Source: Lachnospiraceae bacterium (GTDB lineage Bacteria > Bacillota > Clostridia > Lachnospirales > Lachnospiraceae). From it: DNA of 24,488 nt. The position numbers and the translations under genes were made by a program. A model generated the notes under the pieces. The model saw only the letters and a program-made list of their open reading frames with translations, had not been told where the DNA came from and did not search any database. How positions within the stretch are numbered: the stretch's first letter is position 1; every line of letters begins with the position of its first letter. Location of the stretch: assembly GCA_019420465.1 (NCBI GenBank), contig JAHZHB010000056.1, positions 1 to 24,488 of the forward strand, given 5' to 3'. Positions 1 through 8,494 of this stretch are shown here, one piece after another.

Positions 1-446
1 TCAAGGATCTCTTTGCACTCCGGCGCACGATAGCCGGCCTCGATCAGATCGATCGCATCGAGGATAGACTGATGCATCAGTGTGGACACACGGCCATTAT
101 CTACGACAAATACCTTTTCTTCATAGGCCTCATCCTGTGCCAGCATACGGGCCGTATCGCAGGAGCTGCTTAAGCCACTGCTGATCGGGATATACAGGAT
201 CGTTTCATAGCTTTCCAGTGCCTTGTCCCATGCTTCCATGACCACAGCCGGCGATGGCTGGGAGGTGGATACATTGGCACCACTTTTCAGGCGGGCAAAA
301 AAGGCTTCTCTTGTCAGTGTTACATCTTCATAATAACAGGTCTCATCAAAATAAAAAGGCATGGAAATCACCATGATCTCCAGCTTTTTTGCCATTTCCT
401 GTGTGATGCTGCTGTGACTGTCCGTCACGATTCCGATTTTTCTCAT
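1..446 (-). CDS. degV: DegV family fatty-acid-binding protein (3' end outside window)
   Basis: The minus strand reads from an ATG at 446 off the left edge, giving about 148 residues of an N-terminal half. It begins MRKIGIVTDSHSSITQEMAK, the usual DegV opening with its VTDS motif. It continues through VSTSQPSP and YIPISSGLSSS, the DegV signature segments that bind the fatty-acid head group, and then VFVVDNGRVS. The family binds long-chain fatty acids and can feed the FakA fatty-acid kinase (family knowledge). Full-length members have about 280 residues, so only the truncation by the window edge is visible. The Shine-Dalgarno sequence is weak, but a near-perfect sigma-A promoter lies at 500-528. 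The assignment is secure; the ligand is not. Confidence 0.9.
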   Translation of the reverse strand, partial: MRKIGIVTDSHSSITQEMAKKLEIMVISMPFYFDETCYYEDVTLTREAFFARLKSGANVSTSQPSPAVVMEAWDKALESYETILYIPISSGLSSSCDTARMLAQDEAYEEKVFVVDNGRVSTLMHQSILDAIDLIEAGYRAPECKEIL

Positions 447-499
447 AATAGTATGCCTAACTTTCAAAAAATACTTTGTATATTAAAATATCAACGAAG

Positions 500-528
500 A
501 TTATACGAGTTTCCCCCTGCCCTGTCAA
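500..528 (-). promoter_or_regulatory. sigma-A promoter for degV
   Basis: On the minus strand, TTGACA (528-523) and TATAAT (505-500) are separated by exactly 17 bases. Both hexamers match consensus. It lies 54 bases upstream of the degV start and points at it. Confidence 0.8.
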
Positions 529-649
529 GAACGACATACCACACCTTTACACAGATGTATCACTTAAAAAAGTCTTCCTGCACGTTTCCAGTATTCCCCA
601 GTATACTTTTTTCTTCTTTACAGATACTTTGAAAAAGGAGGTTTTGTCT

Positions 650-1081
650 ATGATTTCTGATACGACTTATTTACTGCGTGAGTGCAATTCCGGCTGCAAG
701 ATGGCCTCTGACGCTATGGAACAGGTCATGCCGCACGTCCATGATGAGAAGCTTTCTGACCTTTTGCATCATTATAATCAGAAGCATCTTGATATCGGTG
801 CCAGCTGCCACGAGCTGCTTGACAAAGACGGTGACAACGGCAAAGACCCGCATCCTCTGACACGCGCCATGTCCTATATGAGTACAGAAATGAAGCTTGG
901 TATCAGCGATGACAACAGCACCGTCGCCGGGCTTCTGATGGACGGCTGCAGCACGGGGATCAAATCCCTGAGCCGTTACCTGAACCAGTATCCGGAGGCT
1001 TCCGCGCAAAGCCGCGAGCTCACACGGAAACTGATCCATCTGGAAGAAGATTTTATGATACAGTTAAAAAGCTTCGTCTGA
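650..1081 (+). CDS. small helical protein, possibly ferritin-like/DUF2383-type
   Basis: This is a 143-residue protein. I chose the ATG at 650 because AAAGGAGG lies at 634-641; the same frame is open further upstream but has no ribosome site there. The sequence (MISDTTYLLRECNSGCKMAS...) is almost wholly helix-forming, with conserved-looking His and Glu residues scattered through it, for example HVHDEKL, HHYNQKHLD and HLEEDF. That resembles four-helix, ferritin-like proteins of the DUF2383 type common in Clostridia. No signal peptide or membrane segment is present. It converges on the gene ending at 1086 with only 4 bases between the stops and no terminator visible. The existence of the gene is secure; the family is an inference. 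Confidence 0.75.
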   Translation: MISDTTYLLRECNSGCKMASDAMEQVMPHVHDEKLSDLLHHYNQKHLDIGASCHELLDKDGDNGKDPHPLTRAMSYMSTEMKLGISDDNSTVAGLLMDGCSTGIKSLSRYLNQYPEASAQSRELTRKLIHLEEDFMIQLKSFV

Positions 1082-1085
1082 GTGT

Positions 1086-2591
1086 TTACACCTTTGGCAT
1101 GTAGCATCGGAAACGTCCCACCGTCTGTGCATCGCTCAGCCTTTCTCTGATAAAGGTTTCCACTGCACTTCTGGGATACTGATACTGGTCGCTTACATCG
1201 GACGGTATCAGATACATAGGCTGTTCTTCACTGGAGAGTGTATCTTCCAGACATTCCTCCGGTGTCTTCTGTCCCAGATTGCCCACCAGAAACATATCGG
1301 TATATTTATGGTAGATATCCGAAGGGATCAGATACTTCACCGCCTCATTGTCCAGGATATAGACATCGAAACCATTTTCCTTTCGAAGCCGGACCTCCTC
1401 CACCAGCGTATGGTAGTCCTCCGCTTCGCTGCTGCGGATAAAGATACCATGGAAATGATCCACATCCGTCATAAGCTCACTGTTCTCAAGCACTGTGTAC
1501 GGTGTATACAGCGCTATATACCCCACACCGGCCAAAGCAGCCAGCCCGGCAGCCATACCGGCCAGCCTGTACCTCTGCAGCCATGCCAGATACGGCATCA
1601 CAAGCACCATAAACGGAAACAGACAGGTCAGTATATGGTAGGAATTGCACAGCGGATACAGATTGATACAGCCCAGTATGCTGTACAAAAGCATGATCAC
1701 GCCCCACCGTCCACTGTCTTCCTTTCTTTTTCGCACAGTATAGACAATACCTGCCGCTACAGCCATTAAGAAACCGATGCCCGTCACCATATATTCCGGA
1801 TCCTCTGTCATATACTCCCAGAGCATCAGACGGCTCGAAAAGGTGGAGATGCCTTTTACGCTCATATCGATAAAATCGTCCCAGCTGCCTGTACCCAACA
1901 GGTAGAAAAGCACAAAAAAGCAGGGCAGGGACGAACCTGCCATTCTGGCGATCAGTGCCCTGGCCACCGTTTTTTTCTTCTGTCTGTACATGAAGCCGAT
2001 CAACACCACACTGCACCAGGATGCCAGTGCCACAAAGCCGCCAAACGTCTGCTTGCACATGATCGCCGCTCCGGTAAAGATTCCCGTAAGGAGCTGATAC
2101 CTGACAGAAAAGAAGCGTTCACCGGAAACCTTTTTCCAGAAAAAAGCGCTGTCTCTGTACATAGCAAAAAGCTGCACGGCAAGGATCGAGCAGCTGTATT
2201 CGTAAAACACATTATAATCAAAGCTTACCAGAAAAAGAAGCGGCACCAGAAACCGGTACACACCCCTGACGTTTCTCTGTCTCGCAAACAGATACAAAAG
2301 CCAGCAGATGCCGGCAAACAAAAGCGCCCCAAGCAGACGGGTCACTAAAAGCTCTCTTCCAAACAGAAAGAGAAACAGACCGTGGATCATGGCAAACAAT
2401 GGTGTCTGCAGCAGATTAAAGTCCCGGTAGGGAATAAGCCCCATCGCCATATTGTTGCCAAAGGTAAAATTCCACAGTTCATCTACATTGCCAAGAGGTC
2501 TGAAAAAGCCAAGCACTGCTGCCAGCAGAAAGAACAGACCGAAAACGGCCGCTCCCCCTGCTTTTTCAGACGCTGTTATTTTTCCTGTCAT
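1086..2591 (-). CDS. multispanning membrane protein, GT-C (GT39/ArnT-like) glycosyltransferase fold
   Basis: This 501-residue protein has about ten hydrophobic segments over the first 370 residues and a hydrophilic C-terminal part of about 125 residues. Directly after the first membrane segment comes an acidic pair (NVDELW, residues 35-40) and then the YRDFNLLQTPLF segment. This is the layout of the first extracytoplasmic loop of GT-C enzymes, which transfer sugars from polyprenyl-phosphate donors (family knowledge). It starts 9 bases after the citrate synthase stop with a nearby AGGAAG, so the two are probably co-transcribed, although no functional link is obvious. Acceptor and donor cannot be read from the sequence. 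Confidence 0.65.
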   Translation of the reverse strand: MTGKITASEKAGGAAVFGLFFLLAAVLGFFRPLGNVDELWNFTFGNNMAMGLIPYRDFNLLQTPLFAMIHGLFLFLFGRELLVTRLLGALLFAGICWLLYLFARQRNVRGVYRFLVPLLFLVSFDYNVFYEYSCSILAVQLFAMYRDSAFFWKKVSGERFFSVRYQLLTGIFTGAAIMCKQTFGGFVALASWCSVVLIGFMYRQKKKTVARALIARMAGSSLPCFFVLFYLLGTGSWDDFIDMSVKGISTFSSRLMLWEYMTEDPEYMVTGIGFLMAVAAGIVYTVRKRKEDSGRWGVIMLLYSILGCINLYPLCNSYHILTCLFPFMVLVMPYLAWLQRYRLAGMAAGLAALAGVGYIALYTPYTVLENSELMTDVDHFHGIFIRSSEAEDYHTLVEEVRLRKENGFDVYILDNEAVKYLIPSDIYHKYTDMFLVGNLGQKTPEECLEDTLSSEEQPMYLIPSDVSDQYQYPRSAVETFIRERLSDAQTVGRFRCYMPKV

Positions 2592-2600
2592 CCTTACTTC

Positions 2601-3935
2601 CTACTGTTTTTCTTTCATGACGCTTAAATAGGCAGGACGGATGATCTTGCCCATACCGATGATCTCCTCGATCCGGTGTGCACTCCATCCGCTGATCCTC
2701 GCGATTGCAAACAGCGGCGTATACAGTTCGAGCGGAATGCCCAGCATATCATAGACAAAGCCGCTGTAGAAATCGACATTCGGGCTGACACCCTTAAAGA
2801 TCTTTCTCTTTTCTGCGATCAGCTCCGGCGCGATCGTCTCGATCGCATTGTACAGATGCATATCGCGCTGTTCGCCCTTGGCCTCTGCCAGCTTTTCCAC
2901 AAAGCCCTTGAAAACACGCTCTCTCGGGTCAGACAACGAATATACGGCATGTCCCATACCATAGATCAGTCCCTGACGGTCAAAGGTCTCCTTGTCAAGG
3001 ATCCGGCGCAGATAGCTTCGCACCTTAGCATCATCACCGATATCATCGACGTTGGCATGGATATCGTTCATCATCTCCATGACCTTTAAGTTCGCACCGC
3101 CGTGCTTCGGGCCTTTCAGCGAGGACATCGCCGCACCGATCGCCGAATAGGTATCGGAACCGGAAGACGTTACCACGCGGGTCGTAAAGGTGGAATTGTT
3201 ACCGCCGCCATGCTCCATATGTAACATCAGCGCCACATCCATGACCTGTGCCTCCAGCGGTGTGAAAGACTTGTCCGGACGCAGCATCATCAGCAGATTT
3301 TCCGCTGTGGACAGCTCCGGATCCGGACGGTGAATATACATACTGCTGTTATTCTCATAGTGGTTATACGCATGATATCCATAGACCGCCAGCATTGGAA
3401 AGACAGCGATCAGCTGGATACACTGGCGCAGCACATTTTCCACGGAAATATCAGAAACATTCGTATCATAGGACGCCAGCGTCAGGATACTACGGGTCAT
3501 GGAATTCATGATGTCCTTTGACGGCGCTTTCATGATCACATCACGGGTAAAATTCGTCGGCAGATCCCGACAGTAGCGGATCATTTCCTTAAAATCCGCA
3601 AACTCCTGCTCGTTTGGCAGGCGGTCAAACAGAAGCAGAAATGCTGTCCGCTCATAGCCGAAACGATCCTTGCCATAGGCTTCGATCAGATGTTCCACAC
3701 GGTATCCTCTGTACCACAGCTCGCCGTCGCAGGGGATCCTCTGTCCATCCACTTCCTTTACAGAAACGATCCTGGAGATCGAAGTCAGTCCTGTCACCAC
3801 ACCTTTACCGTTTAAATCTCTGAGTCCACGGTAGACACCGTACTTTTTAAACAGCTCATCGGATATACTGTCATTTTCCCGGCAGACCGGGGCCATCTGG
3901 TTTGCATATTGCTGCATTTTTTCTTCAAATCCCAT
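2601..3935 (-). CDS. gltA: citrate (Si)-synthase-family enzyme
   Basis: This 444-residue protein condenses oxaloacetate with acetyl-CoA (or propionyl-CoA in 2-methylcitrate synthases). The ATG at 3935 has CAGGAGG upstream (3942-3948). A longer frame to 3971 lacks a ribosome site. The catalytic residues are all visible: EHGGGNNSTF with His242, KHGGAN with His278, GMGHAVYSLSDPRER with His329, and PNVDFYSG with Asp388. There is an N-terminal extension of about 50 residues before the usual core, as in several clostridial members. A consensus-like promoter lies at 3993-4022. No other TCA gene is adjacent, so a role in glutamate biosynthesis through a partial TCA branch is inference. Citrate versus 2-methylcitrate specificity is not resolved. 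Confidence 0.92.
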   Translation of the reverse strand: MGFEEKMQQYANQMAPVCRENDSISDELFKKYGVYRGLRDLNGKGVVTGLTSISRIVSVKEVDGQRIPCDGELWYRGYRVEHLIEAYGKDRFGYERTAFLLLFDRLPNEQEFADFKEMIRYCRDLPTNFTRDVIMKAPSKDIMNSMTRSILTLASYDTNVSDISVENVLRQCIQLIAVFPMLAVYGYHAYNHYENNSSMYIHRPDPELSTAENLLMMLRPDKSFTPLEAQVMDVALMLHMEHGGGNNSTFTTRVVTSSGSDTYSAIGAAMSSLKGPKHGGANLKVMEMMNDIHANVDDIGDDAKVRSYLRRILDKETFDRQGLIYGMGHAVYSLSDPRERVFKGFVEKLAEAKGEQRDMHLYNAIETIAPELIAEKRKIFKGVSPNVDFYSGFVYDMLGIPLELYTPLFAIARISGWSAHRIEEIIGMGKIIRPAYLSVMKEKQ

Positions 3936-3992
3936 AGCGCGCCTCCTGTATTTGGCCGATCGTTTTATCAATTCGCCAGATTATGTAAATCT

Positions 3993-4022
3993 ATTATAGA
4001 GGGCGCGAAATCGGACTGTCAA
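3993..4022 (-). promoter_or_regulatory. sigma-A promoter for citrate synthase
   Basis: On the minus strand, TTGACA (4022-4017) and TATAAT (3998-3993) are separated by 18 bases. The promoter is about 58 bases upstream of the start codon at 3935. Confidence 0.75.
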
Positions 4023-4076
4023 TCAGTTTCCTCTTTTTTTTAGAAATGGTTTACAGACTGTTTACCAGTTGTTGGC

Positions 4077-4526
4077 CTATAAGGTAAAGCTGCTGCCTCT
4101 GGCCATGATCTCAAGCTTCAACTCGCAGTCCGCAGCATGCTCTCCGTTCATTTCGAGAGCATAGCGGACATCGAGATCGATCTTTTCTTCGGTCTCCTGC
4201 ATGGTGTAGCTTGTGGTGGCGATCCCCATCTCGATCTCTCCGAAGGGGGTGCCGTACATGCTCATATTCTTGCGGCTCTCCTGAAAGACCATCTGCACAT
4301 TAACGGCGCCGCTTTTGGTCACCTCAAGGATCTCCGGATGCAGCTTTACCGTATTGACGGCGCTCATGCCGGCCTCCTCAAAGACCTCCTCATACTGCAC
4401 ATAGCGTTCCCCGCTTTCTGTATAAAAACGTCCTGTTGTCACAATAGAGATCGGTTCTTCGGCGGTCTGTGGCTCATCCGCCGAAGACTGGATCCCTGTC
4501 ACCCGGATCAGTACTTCTTCTGTCAT
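4077..4526 (-). CDS. DUF1934 (YwiB-like) beta-barrel protein
   Basis: This is a 149-residue cytosolic protein with no signal peptide. The ATG at 4526 is preceded by GGAGG, so it was preferred over an in-frame ATG at 4577. The sequence opens with MTEEVLIRVTGIQSS, has a GRFYTESGERYVQYEE segment, and continues as alternating beta strands (GAVNVQMVFQ, MGIATTSYTMQ, DLDVRYALEMNG). This is the lipocalin-like DUF1934 pattern seen in Bacillus YwiB. The molecular function of the family is not established. A possible promoter lies just upstream (4576-4604), suggesting expression separate from the germination operon above it. Confidence 0.85.
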   Translation of the reverse strand: MTEEVLIRVTGIQSSADEPQTAEEPISIVTTGRFYTESGERYVQYEEVFEEAGMSAVNTVKLHPEILEVTKSGAVNVQMVFQESRKNMSMYGTPFGEIEMGIATTSYTMQETEEKIDLDVRYALEMNGEHAADCELKLEIMARGSSFTL

Positions 4527-4575
4527 AGATTTCCTCCGTTCGTGCCTTTTATCCGCACTTTCTTTTGTAACAGAC

Positions 4576-4604
4576 ATTGTATACTGTCACACCCGGATTT
4601 GCAA
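4576..4604 (-). promoter_or_regulatory. possible sigma-A promoter for the DUF1934 gene
   Basis: On the minus strand, TTGCAA (4604-4599) and TACAAT (4581-4576) are separated by 17 bases. Each hexamer is one or two bases off consensus. It sits in the 171-base gap before the DUF1934 start. Confidence 0.5.
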
Positions 4605-4697
4605 GCACCGATGCCGGACCGGGCTTATGTCCCTGACTTTTGCCGGAAAGGAAGTCTCAAAGTTTTTCATATTCTCCAGGGCTTTTCTTATTCTTTC

Positions 4698-6167
4698 TTA
4701 TCTCTCAGGGTTTTTGATCCACAGTGTGTCTTTCTCCTTTGTAAGCTCCGGCAGATCTCTCTTTTTCATCCCGTTCTCCCAGGCGACCAAAAGCTGCTGC
4801 AGTGTCAGATGGTCTTCTGACGCTCCGAAACGGTTTTCATACAGTGCAGAGATATATTTCCCCATACTTTCTCCACCCGTATCTGCCTCCATCAGTGTAC
4901 CCGGATCTGCTGCGGCAAAAGCATAGCTGTTTTCGTCCATCTCCTGCCATCCGGCCAGCTCTGTAAACAGCCTCTCGGCAGCTTCCGGCTGTGCCAGCAG
5001 CCGTTTTCCAAGAACAGTCACCGCTATATGTCCAAAATCCGGCTGGAGATTCTGACTGGCACCAAGGATCTTTCTGGCCGCGGCAAAGCTTTTTGCCGAA
5101 ATGGCCGTGGCTTCGTTTTTCTCCTGCCACGGGAACCAGAAAATGTAGCCATCTTCTGTCCAGTCCGCCACAAAAGCACCGACGTAGGCTCTGTTCTGTA
5201 CTTCTACACCACTGTACCGATAGACAAAGAGCGTCAGCACCAGAAGGCCAAAGGCGACCAGATCTTTCCACCGCCACAGTCTGGCACTTTTCTCTTTTAT
5301 CCCGAGAATACTCAGGCAGGCGTATATTTTTTCAAGCAGAAGCCCTACCGCCAGAAAGCAGGCAAATATAACAGCACCGGCCCAGATGGCATCGACTCTT
5401 TCCAGAAACTTTCCCGGCACACTGATGCCCTGCAGAAGACTTAACATCGGCCATCTGCGATACGCTGTCCCCTGCGCGCCGTAGATCAGCCGGAAAAGGA
5501 TGCAAAGAAACGCCAGAAAAATCCCTGTCAGCAGAAACAGTCCTTCCTTACTGTCCGGCCACATACCCTTTTTTTCCGTTCTGGGAAGCACCAGAACATA
5601 CCAGGACAGAACCATATACACTCCCGCTGCCAGAAGTATCTGTTTAAGATCCCATGCGGGCATGGCCGTTACCATCGCACCGGCCACCTGTCTGAGTCCC
5701 AGAAGCGGCAGCCCCGCCACAAACAGGGAAAGTCCTGCGGCTGACACAGCGAGCATTCTTAGCCACACCTCTTTTTTCTTTCCCCAGGCAGGCAAAAGCA
5801 GCAGAACACATAAAAAACAGGCCATAAAAAGCGTCATACCGGTAAAAAAGCAGTCCCGCATAAACAGAGCCGTCACCGCTGTCAGTGCACAGACTATGGC
5901 CAGATACCAGGCCAGCCGCAAAACAGCCAGAAGTTTACTCTCCTTTTTTTGTCCTTTGCTTTTATCCGTCTTTCGCCCTGCCAGAACACCTCTGTGGATC
6001 ACACACAGCCCCACTGTACCCAAAAGGATCCCGGCTGCACCGTTATAGCTGGTAAACAGGCTGTATTTTGGCAATAGCAGAGAATATACCGCGCAGATCA
6101 CGGCAAAATAGCACCAGGGCTGCACCTGTTTTCTCTTTTGCAGATACTGTATATTTTTTCTATTCAT
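4698..6167 (-). CDS. GerAB-like germination permease fused to a GerAC-like N-terminal domain
   Basis: This is a 489-residue protein; the ATG at 6167 has GAAGGG 7 bases upstream and overlaps the last 8 bases of gerAA. Residues 17-317 hold about nine membrane segments. The loop before the eighth reads RRWPMLSLLQGISVPGKFLE, then RVDAIW (residues 238-262), which matches the 'YP.l.l.r.i...ER.da.W' pattern of GerAB permeases. After the last membrane segment (about 299-318), residues 320-445 read VEVQNRAYVGAFVADW... then FGHIAVTVLGKRLLAQPEA. This is the pattern of the first domain of Ger(x)C proteins. There is no lipobox, and the two C-terminal GerAC domains are absent (normal GerAC has about 370-400 residues). 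No separate gerAB or gerAC lies nearby. The protein presumably partners GerAA in the spore inner membrane. The fusion reading comes from motif recognition only. Confidence 0.65.
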   Translation of the reverse strand: MNRKNIQYLQKRKQVQPWCYFAVICAVYSLLLPKYSLFTSYNGAAGILLGTVGLCVIHRGVLAGRKTDKSKGQKKESKLLAVLRLAWYLAIVCALTAVTALFMRDCFFTGMTLFMACFLCVLLLLPAWGKKKEVWLRMLAVSAAGLSLFVAGLPLLGLRQVAGAMVTAMPAWDLKQILLAAGVYMVLSWYVLVLPRTEKKGMWPDSKEGLFLLTGIFLAFLCILFRLIYGAQGTAYRRWPMLSLLQGISVPGKFLERVDAIWAGAVIFACFLAVGLLLEKIYACLSILGIKEKSARLWRWKDLVAFGLLVLTLFVYRYSGVEVQNRAYVGAFVADWTEDGYIFWFPWQEKNEATAISAKSFAAARKILGASQNLQPDFGHIAVTVLGKRLLAQPEAAERLFTELAGWQEMDENSYAFAAADPGTLMEADTGGESMGKYISALYENRFGASEDHLTLQQLLVAWENGMKKRDLPELTKEKDTLWIKNPER

Positions 6168-7641
6168 CTTTTTTCCCTTCAAGAGTATCCTTCAGTCTTA
6201 CCGATTGTTCCCGATGGACATAATATGGCCGGTTTTTCATCCCGGCCATCGGTCTGCGATACAGACCGTCCTGTGCATGCCTTGTATGCCTGTGCATGAT
6301 CTGCATATATGGAATACCAAAGCTTTTCAGACTGCACAGATGCAAAAGCAGCCAGAAGGTACCTCCGGCGATCCCTGCCATTCCCAGAAATCCTCCCAGA
6401 AAGATAAACAGAAACCGGACCAGCCGCAGTGCCGCACCGAACTCCTCATCCGGCACGACAAATGTACACAGAGCACCAAAGGCTACCACGATCACGGACA
6501 TCGGACTGACCAGATTGGCCGAAACCGCTGCATCGCCTATGATCAGACCGCCTACGATACCGATCGTGCCACTCAAAGGTCCCGGCATCCGTACACCGGC
6601 TTCCCGGATCACCTCAAAAGACAGCTCCATCAAAAGGACTTCGATCAGCGGTGGAAACGGCACATCCCGGCGCGCATCGGCCAGTGATAAAAGAAGTGGT
6701 GTCGGCAAAAGCTGTGTGTGAAAGCTGACAGCCGCCAGGTAAAAAGCAGAAATATACAGTGCTGCCAGCATAGCACCGTACCGGATCAGCCGGGCAAAGC
6801 TGACGATTTCAAAGTGATTGTATCTGTCCTCACTGACACGGAAAAAATCGGAAAAATCCGCCGGAAGCAAAAGTGCTGTGGGCGAATTATCACACAAAAG
6901 GACCACGCGCCCCTCCAGGAGCTCCTGTGCGGCTCTGTCCGGGCGCTGCGTTGTCTGAAACTGCGGAAAAGGCGATGCCCAGTCCTGTTTCATCAGCTGC
7001 TCCAGTGTACCGCTGTCAAACACGCCATCCAGCACATACCTGTGCAGCTGTTTTTTCAGCTGCTGCAAAAATTCCGGACAGACCAGCTCCTCCATGTAGA
7101 GACAGGCGATCGTTGTATGTGAGCGCACGCCGGCTTTTTCTTCCACGATCTTACAGCCGGTACTGCGCAGTCTCTTTCGCACCAGTGCTTCATTGGCTTT
7201 GATCGAATCGCAGAAGCCTTCCGAAGAGCCGCGGATCACCTTTTCTGCCTCACAGCTGCCCACAGGCTTTCCCGGATAGCCTTTATCTGCCACGGAAACC
7301 GCCACCGCACACCCATCGGCAAACAAAAGGACATCTCCGGTAAACATCACCTCCACCGCTTCCTCCAGTGTAGTAAACTGTTTGCTCTTTCCGGCGCTGA
7401 CCCCATGTCCTGTCAGATACAGCTCCCTCTCTTTGGGAGACATCGTTTCCAGCTCCTTTAAAATCCCTGCGATGACCGACTGATCCAGCAGCACATTGGA
7501 CACCGTCGTTTCTCCGTAGACCAGAAAGATCCGTCCGCTTTCCATACAGATTTCCTGCTGTATGATGTCCATACAGTCCTTAAGCATCTGACTGAGATTT
7601 TCTATATTTTTATCCAGATCCTTTACGATCGCTGTTGCCAT
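6160..7641 (-). CDS. gerAA: spore germination protein, GerAA/GerA family
   Basis: This is a 493-residue subunit of a spore inner-membrane germinant receptor. The ATG at 7641 follows GGAAAGGAG; an in-frame upstream ATG at 7737 has no ribosome site and would include the operator-like repeat. Residues 1-240 form a soluble N-terminal region (MATAIVKDLDKNIENLSQML). The C-terminal half has several membrane segments containing the family signature: PFPPLIEVLLMELSFEVIRE, then GVRMPGPLSGTIGIVGGLIIG, DAAVSANLVSP, and SFGIPYM near the end. GerA-type receptors normally need B and C subunits. Here a single downstream gene, overlapping by 8 bases, seems to carry both. GerAA proteins are made in the forespore (usually sigma-G); I did not find a convincing sigma-G site. 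Confidence 0.92.
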   Translation of the reverse strand: MATAIVKDLDKNIENLSQMLKDCMDIIQQEICMESGRIFLVYGETTVSNVLLDQSVIAGILKELETMSPKERELYLTGHGVSAGKSKQFTTLEEAVEVMFTGDVLLFADGCAVAVSVADKGYPGKPVGSCEAEKVIRGSSEGFCDSIKANEALVRKRLRSTGCKIVEEKAGVRSHTTIACLYMEELVCPEFLQQLKKQLHRYVLDGVFDSGTLEQLMKQDWASPFPQFQTTQRPDRAAQELLEGRVVLLCDNSPTALLLPADFSDFFRVSEDRYNHFEIVSFARLIRYGAMLAALYISAFYLAAVSFHTQLLPTPLLLSLADARRDVPFPPLIEVLLMELSFEVIREAGVRMPGPLSGTIGIVGGLIIGDAAVSANLVSPMSVIVVAFGALCTFVVPDEEFGAALRLVRFLFIFLGGFLGMAGIAGGTFWLLLHLCSLKSFGIPYMQIMHRHTRHAQDGLYRRPMAGMKNRPYYVHREQSVRLKDTLEGKKDE

Positions 7642-7686
7642 ATAGCGCTCCTTTCCGCGCAACGCTGTAAATTTGTATATAATCAA

Positions 7687-7707
7687 AATTGGTCCACCGG
7701 ACCAATT
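7687..7707. promoter_or_regulatory. perfect inverted repeat, candidate GntR/FCD operator upstream of gerAA
   Basis: AATTGGTCC (7687-7695) and GGACCAATT (7699-7707) form a perfect 9-base inverted repeat with a 3-base centre. The half-site AATTGGT...ACCAATT is that of PdhR/FadR-type FCD regulators, though the spacing is wider (7 rather than about 3 bases). It lies 46 bases upstream of the gerAA start, beside a gene for such a regulator. It may overlap a weak promoter with a TATATA on its gerAA side. Confidence 0.5.
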
Positions 7708-7726
7708 ATTGATATGCATGGCAAAA

Positions 7727-7760
7727 AAAAGAAGCATTCCTTCTCAGGAATACCTCTTTT
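7727..7760 (-). terminator. intrinsic terminator after the gntR gene
   Basis: On the minus strand a 14-bp stem (7760-7747 with 7740-7727) with two G-U pairs and a 6-base loop runs into a T-rich tract of eight T. It sits 23 bases after the regulator's stop and separates it from gerAA. Confidence 0.8.
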
Positions 7761-7782
7761 ATCTTACCCGGAATGTTCCGGT

Positions 7783-8454
7783 TTAATTCTTTTCTTTCAG
7801 CATACGGATAATGGACTGCTGCTGATTCTCGATATGGCTGCACAGGATCGTACGTGCTTCCTCCACGTTACGCTGTTCGAGTGCTTCACAGATCGCTTTG
7901 TGTTCTTCAGACAGTCCCTTTCGCACATCCTGATTTTTCAGGTGTTCGATACGGTATCTGTACATCTGCTCACGCAGATTGTTTGTAATATTGCAAAGAC
8001 AGGCATTGTCTGTCGCCTTGTAGATCAGGGAATGGAAATTTTCATCTGCCTGGGCCAGTGCCGTCAGATCATTTTTCTCTATCGCCGCATCAAACTCTGC
8101 TGCTGCCGCACAGATGGCTTTAAACTGTTCATCCGTCATGCGTTCACACGCAAAACGTACAGCCATCTCTTCCAGACCCAGACGTACTTCCAGCACCTCT
8201 GTCAGGTCTTTTTCTGTGATCTGCGCTACCTGCGCACCACGGCGGGGCATCATGATCACCAGCCCCTCCTGCTCCAGCTTGTGGATTGCCTCACGCACCG
8301 GTGTACGGCTCACACCCAGCTTGTTTGCCAGTGTGATCTCCATCAGACGTTCGCCCGGCTGCAGTTCGCCCGTAAGGATCGCCTGACGCAGGGTTTTAAA
8401 TACCACGTCACGCAGCGGCAGATATTCGTTCATATCCACGTGAAAATCATTCAT
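7783..8454 (-). CDS. GntR-family transcriptional regulator, FadR/FCD subfamily
   Basis: This is a 223-residue protein. Residues about 12-80 are a winged helix-turn-helix (LANKLGVSRTPVREAIHKLE followed by QEGLV and PRRGAQV). Residues about 90-215 are an all-helical FCD ligand domain with the metal-site pattern intact: Asp and His in ADENFHSLIYK, His in EEHKAICEAL and His in CSHIENQ. FCD regulators usually bind small organic acids or acyl-CoA, and the gene gives no direct hint of which. It starts 40 bases after ispE and probably shares its transcript. Two palindromes of FCD type lie nearby (7687-7707 before gerAA and 9384-9393 before ispE), suggesting autoregulation and possibly control of the germination genes. 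This regulation is inference. Confidence 0.9.
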   Translation of the reverse strand: MNDFHVDMNEYLPLRDVVFKTLRQAILTGELQPGERLMEITLANKLGVSRTPVREAIHKLEQEGLVIMMPRRGAQVAQITEKDLTEVLEVRLGLEEMAVRFACERMTDEQFKAICAAAAEFDAAIEKNDLTALAQADENFHSLIYKATDNACLCNITNNLREQMYRYRIEHLKNQDVRKGLSEEHKAICEALEQRNVEEARTILCSHIENQQQSIIRMLKEKN

Positions 8455-8494
8455 CTTTTGTTCCTCCGCATTAAAAGATTTTGTTATGAAGTTG

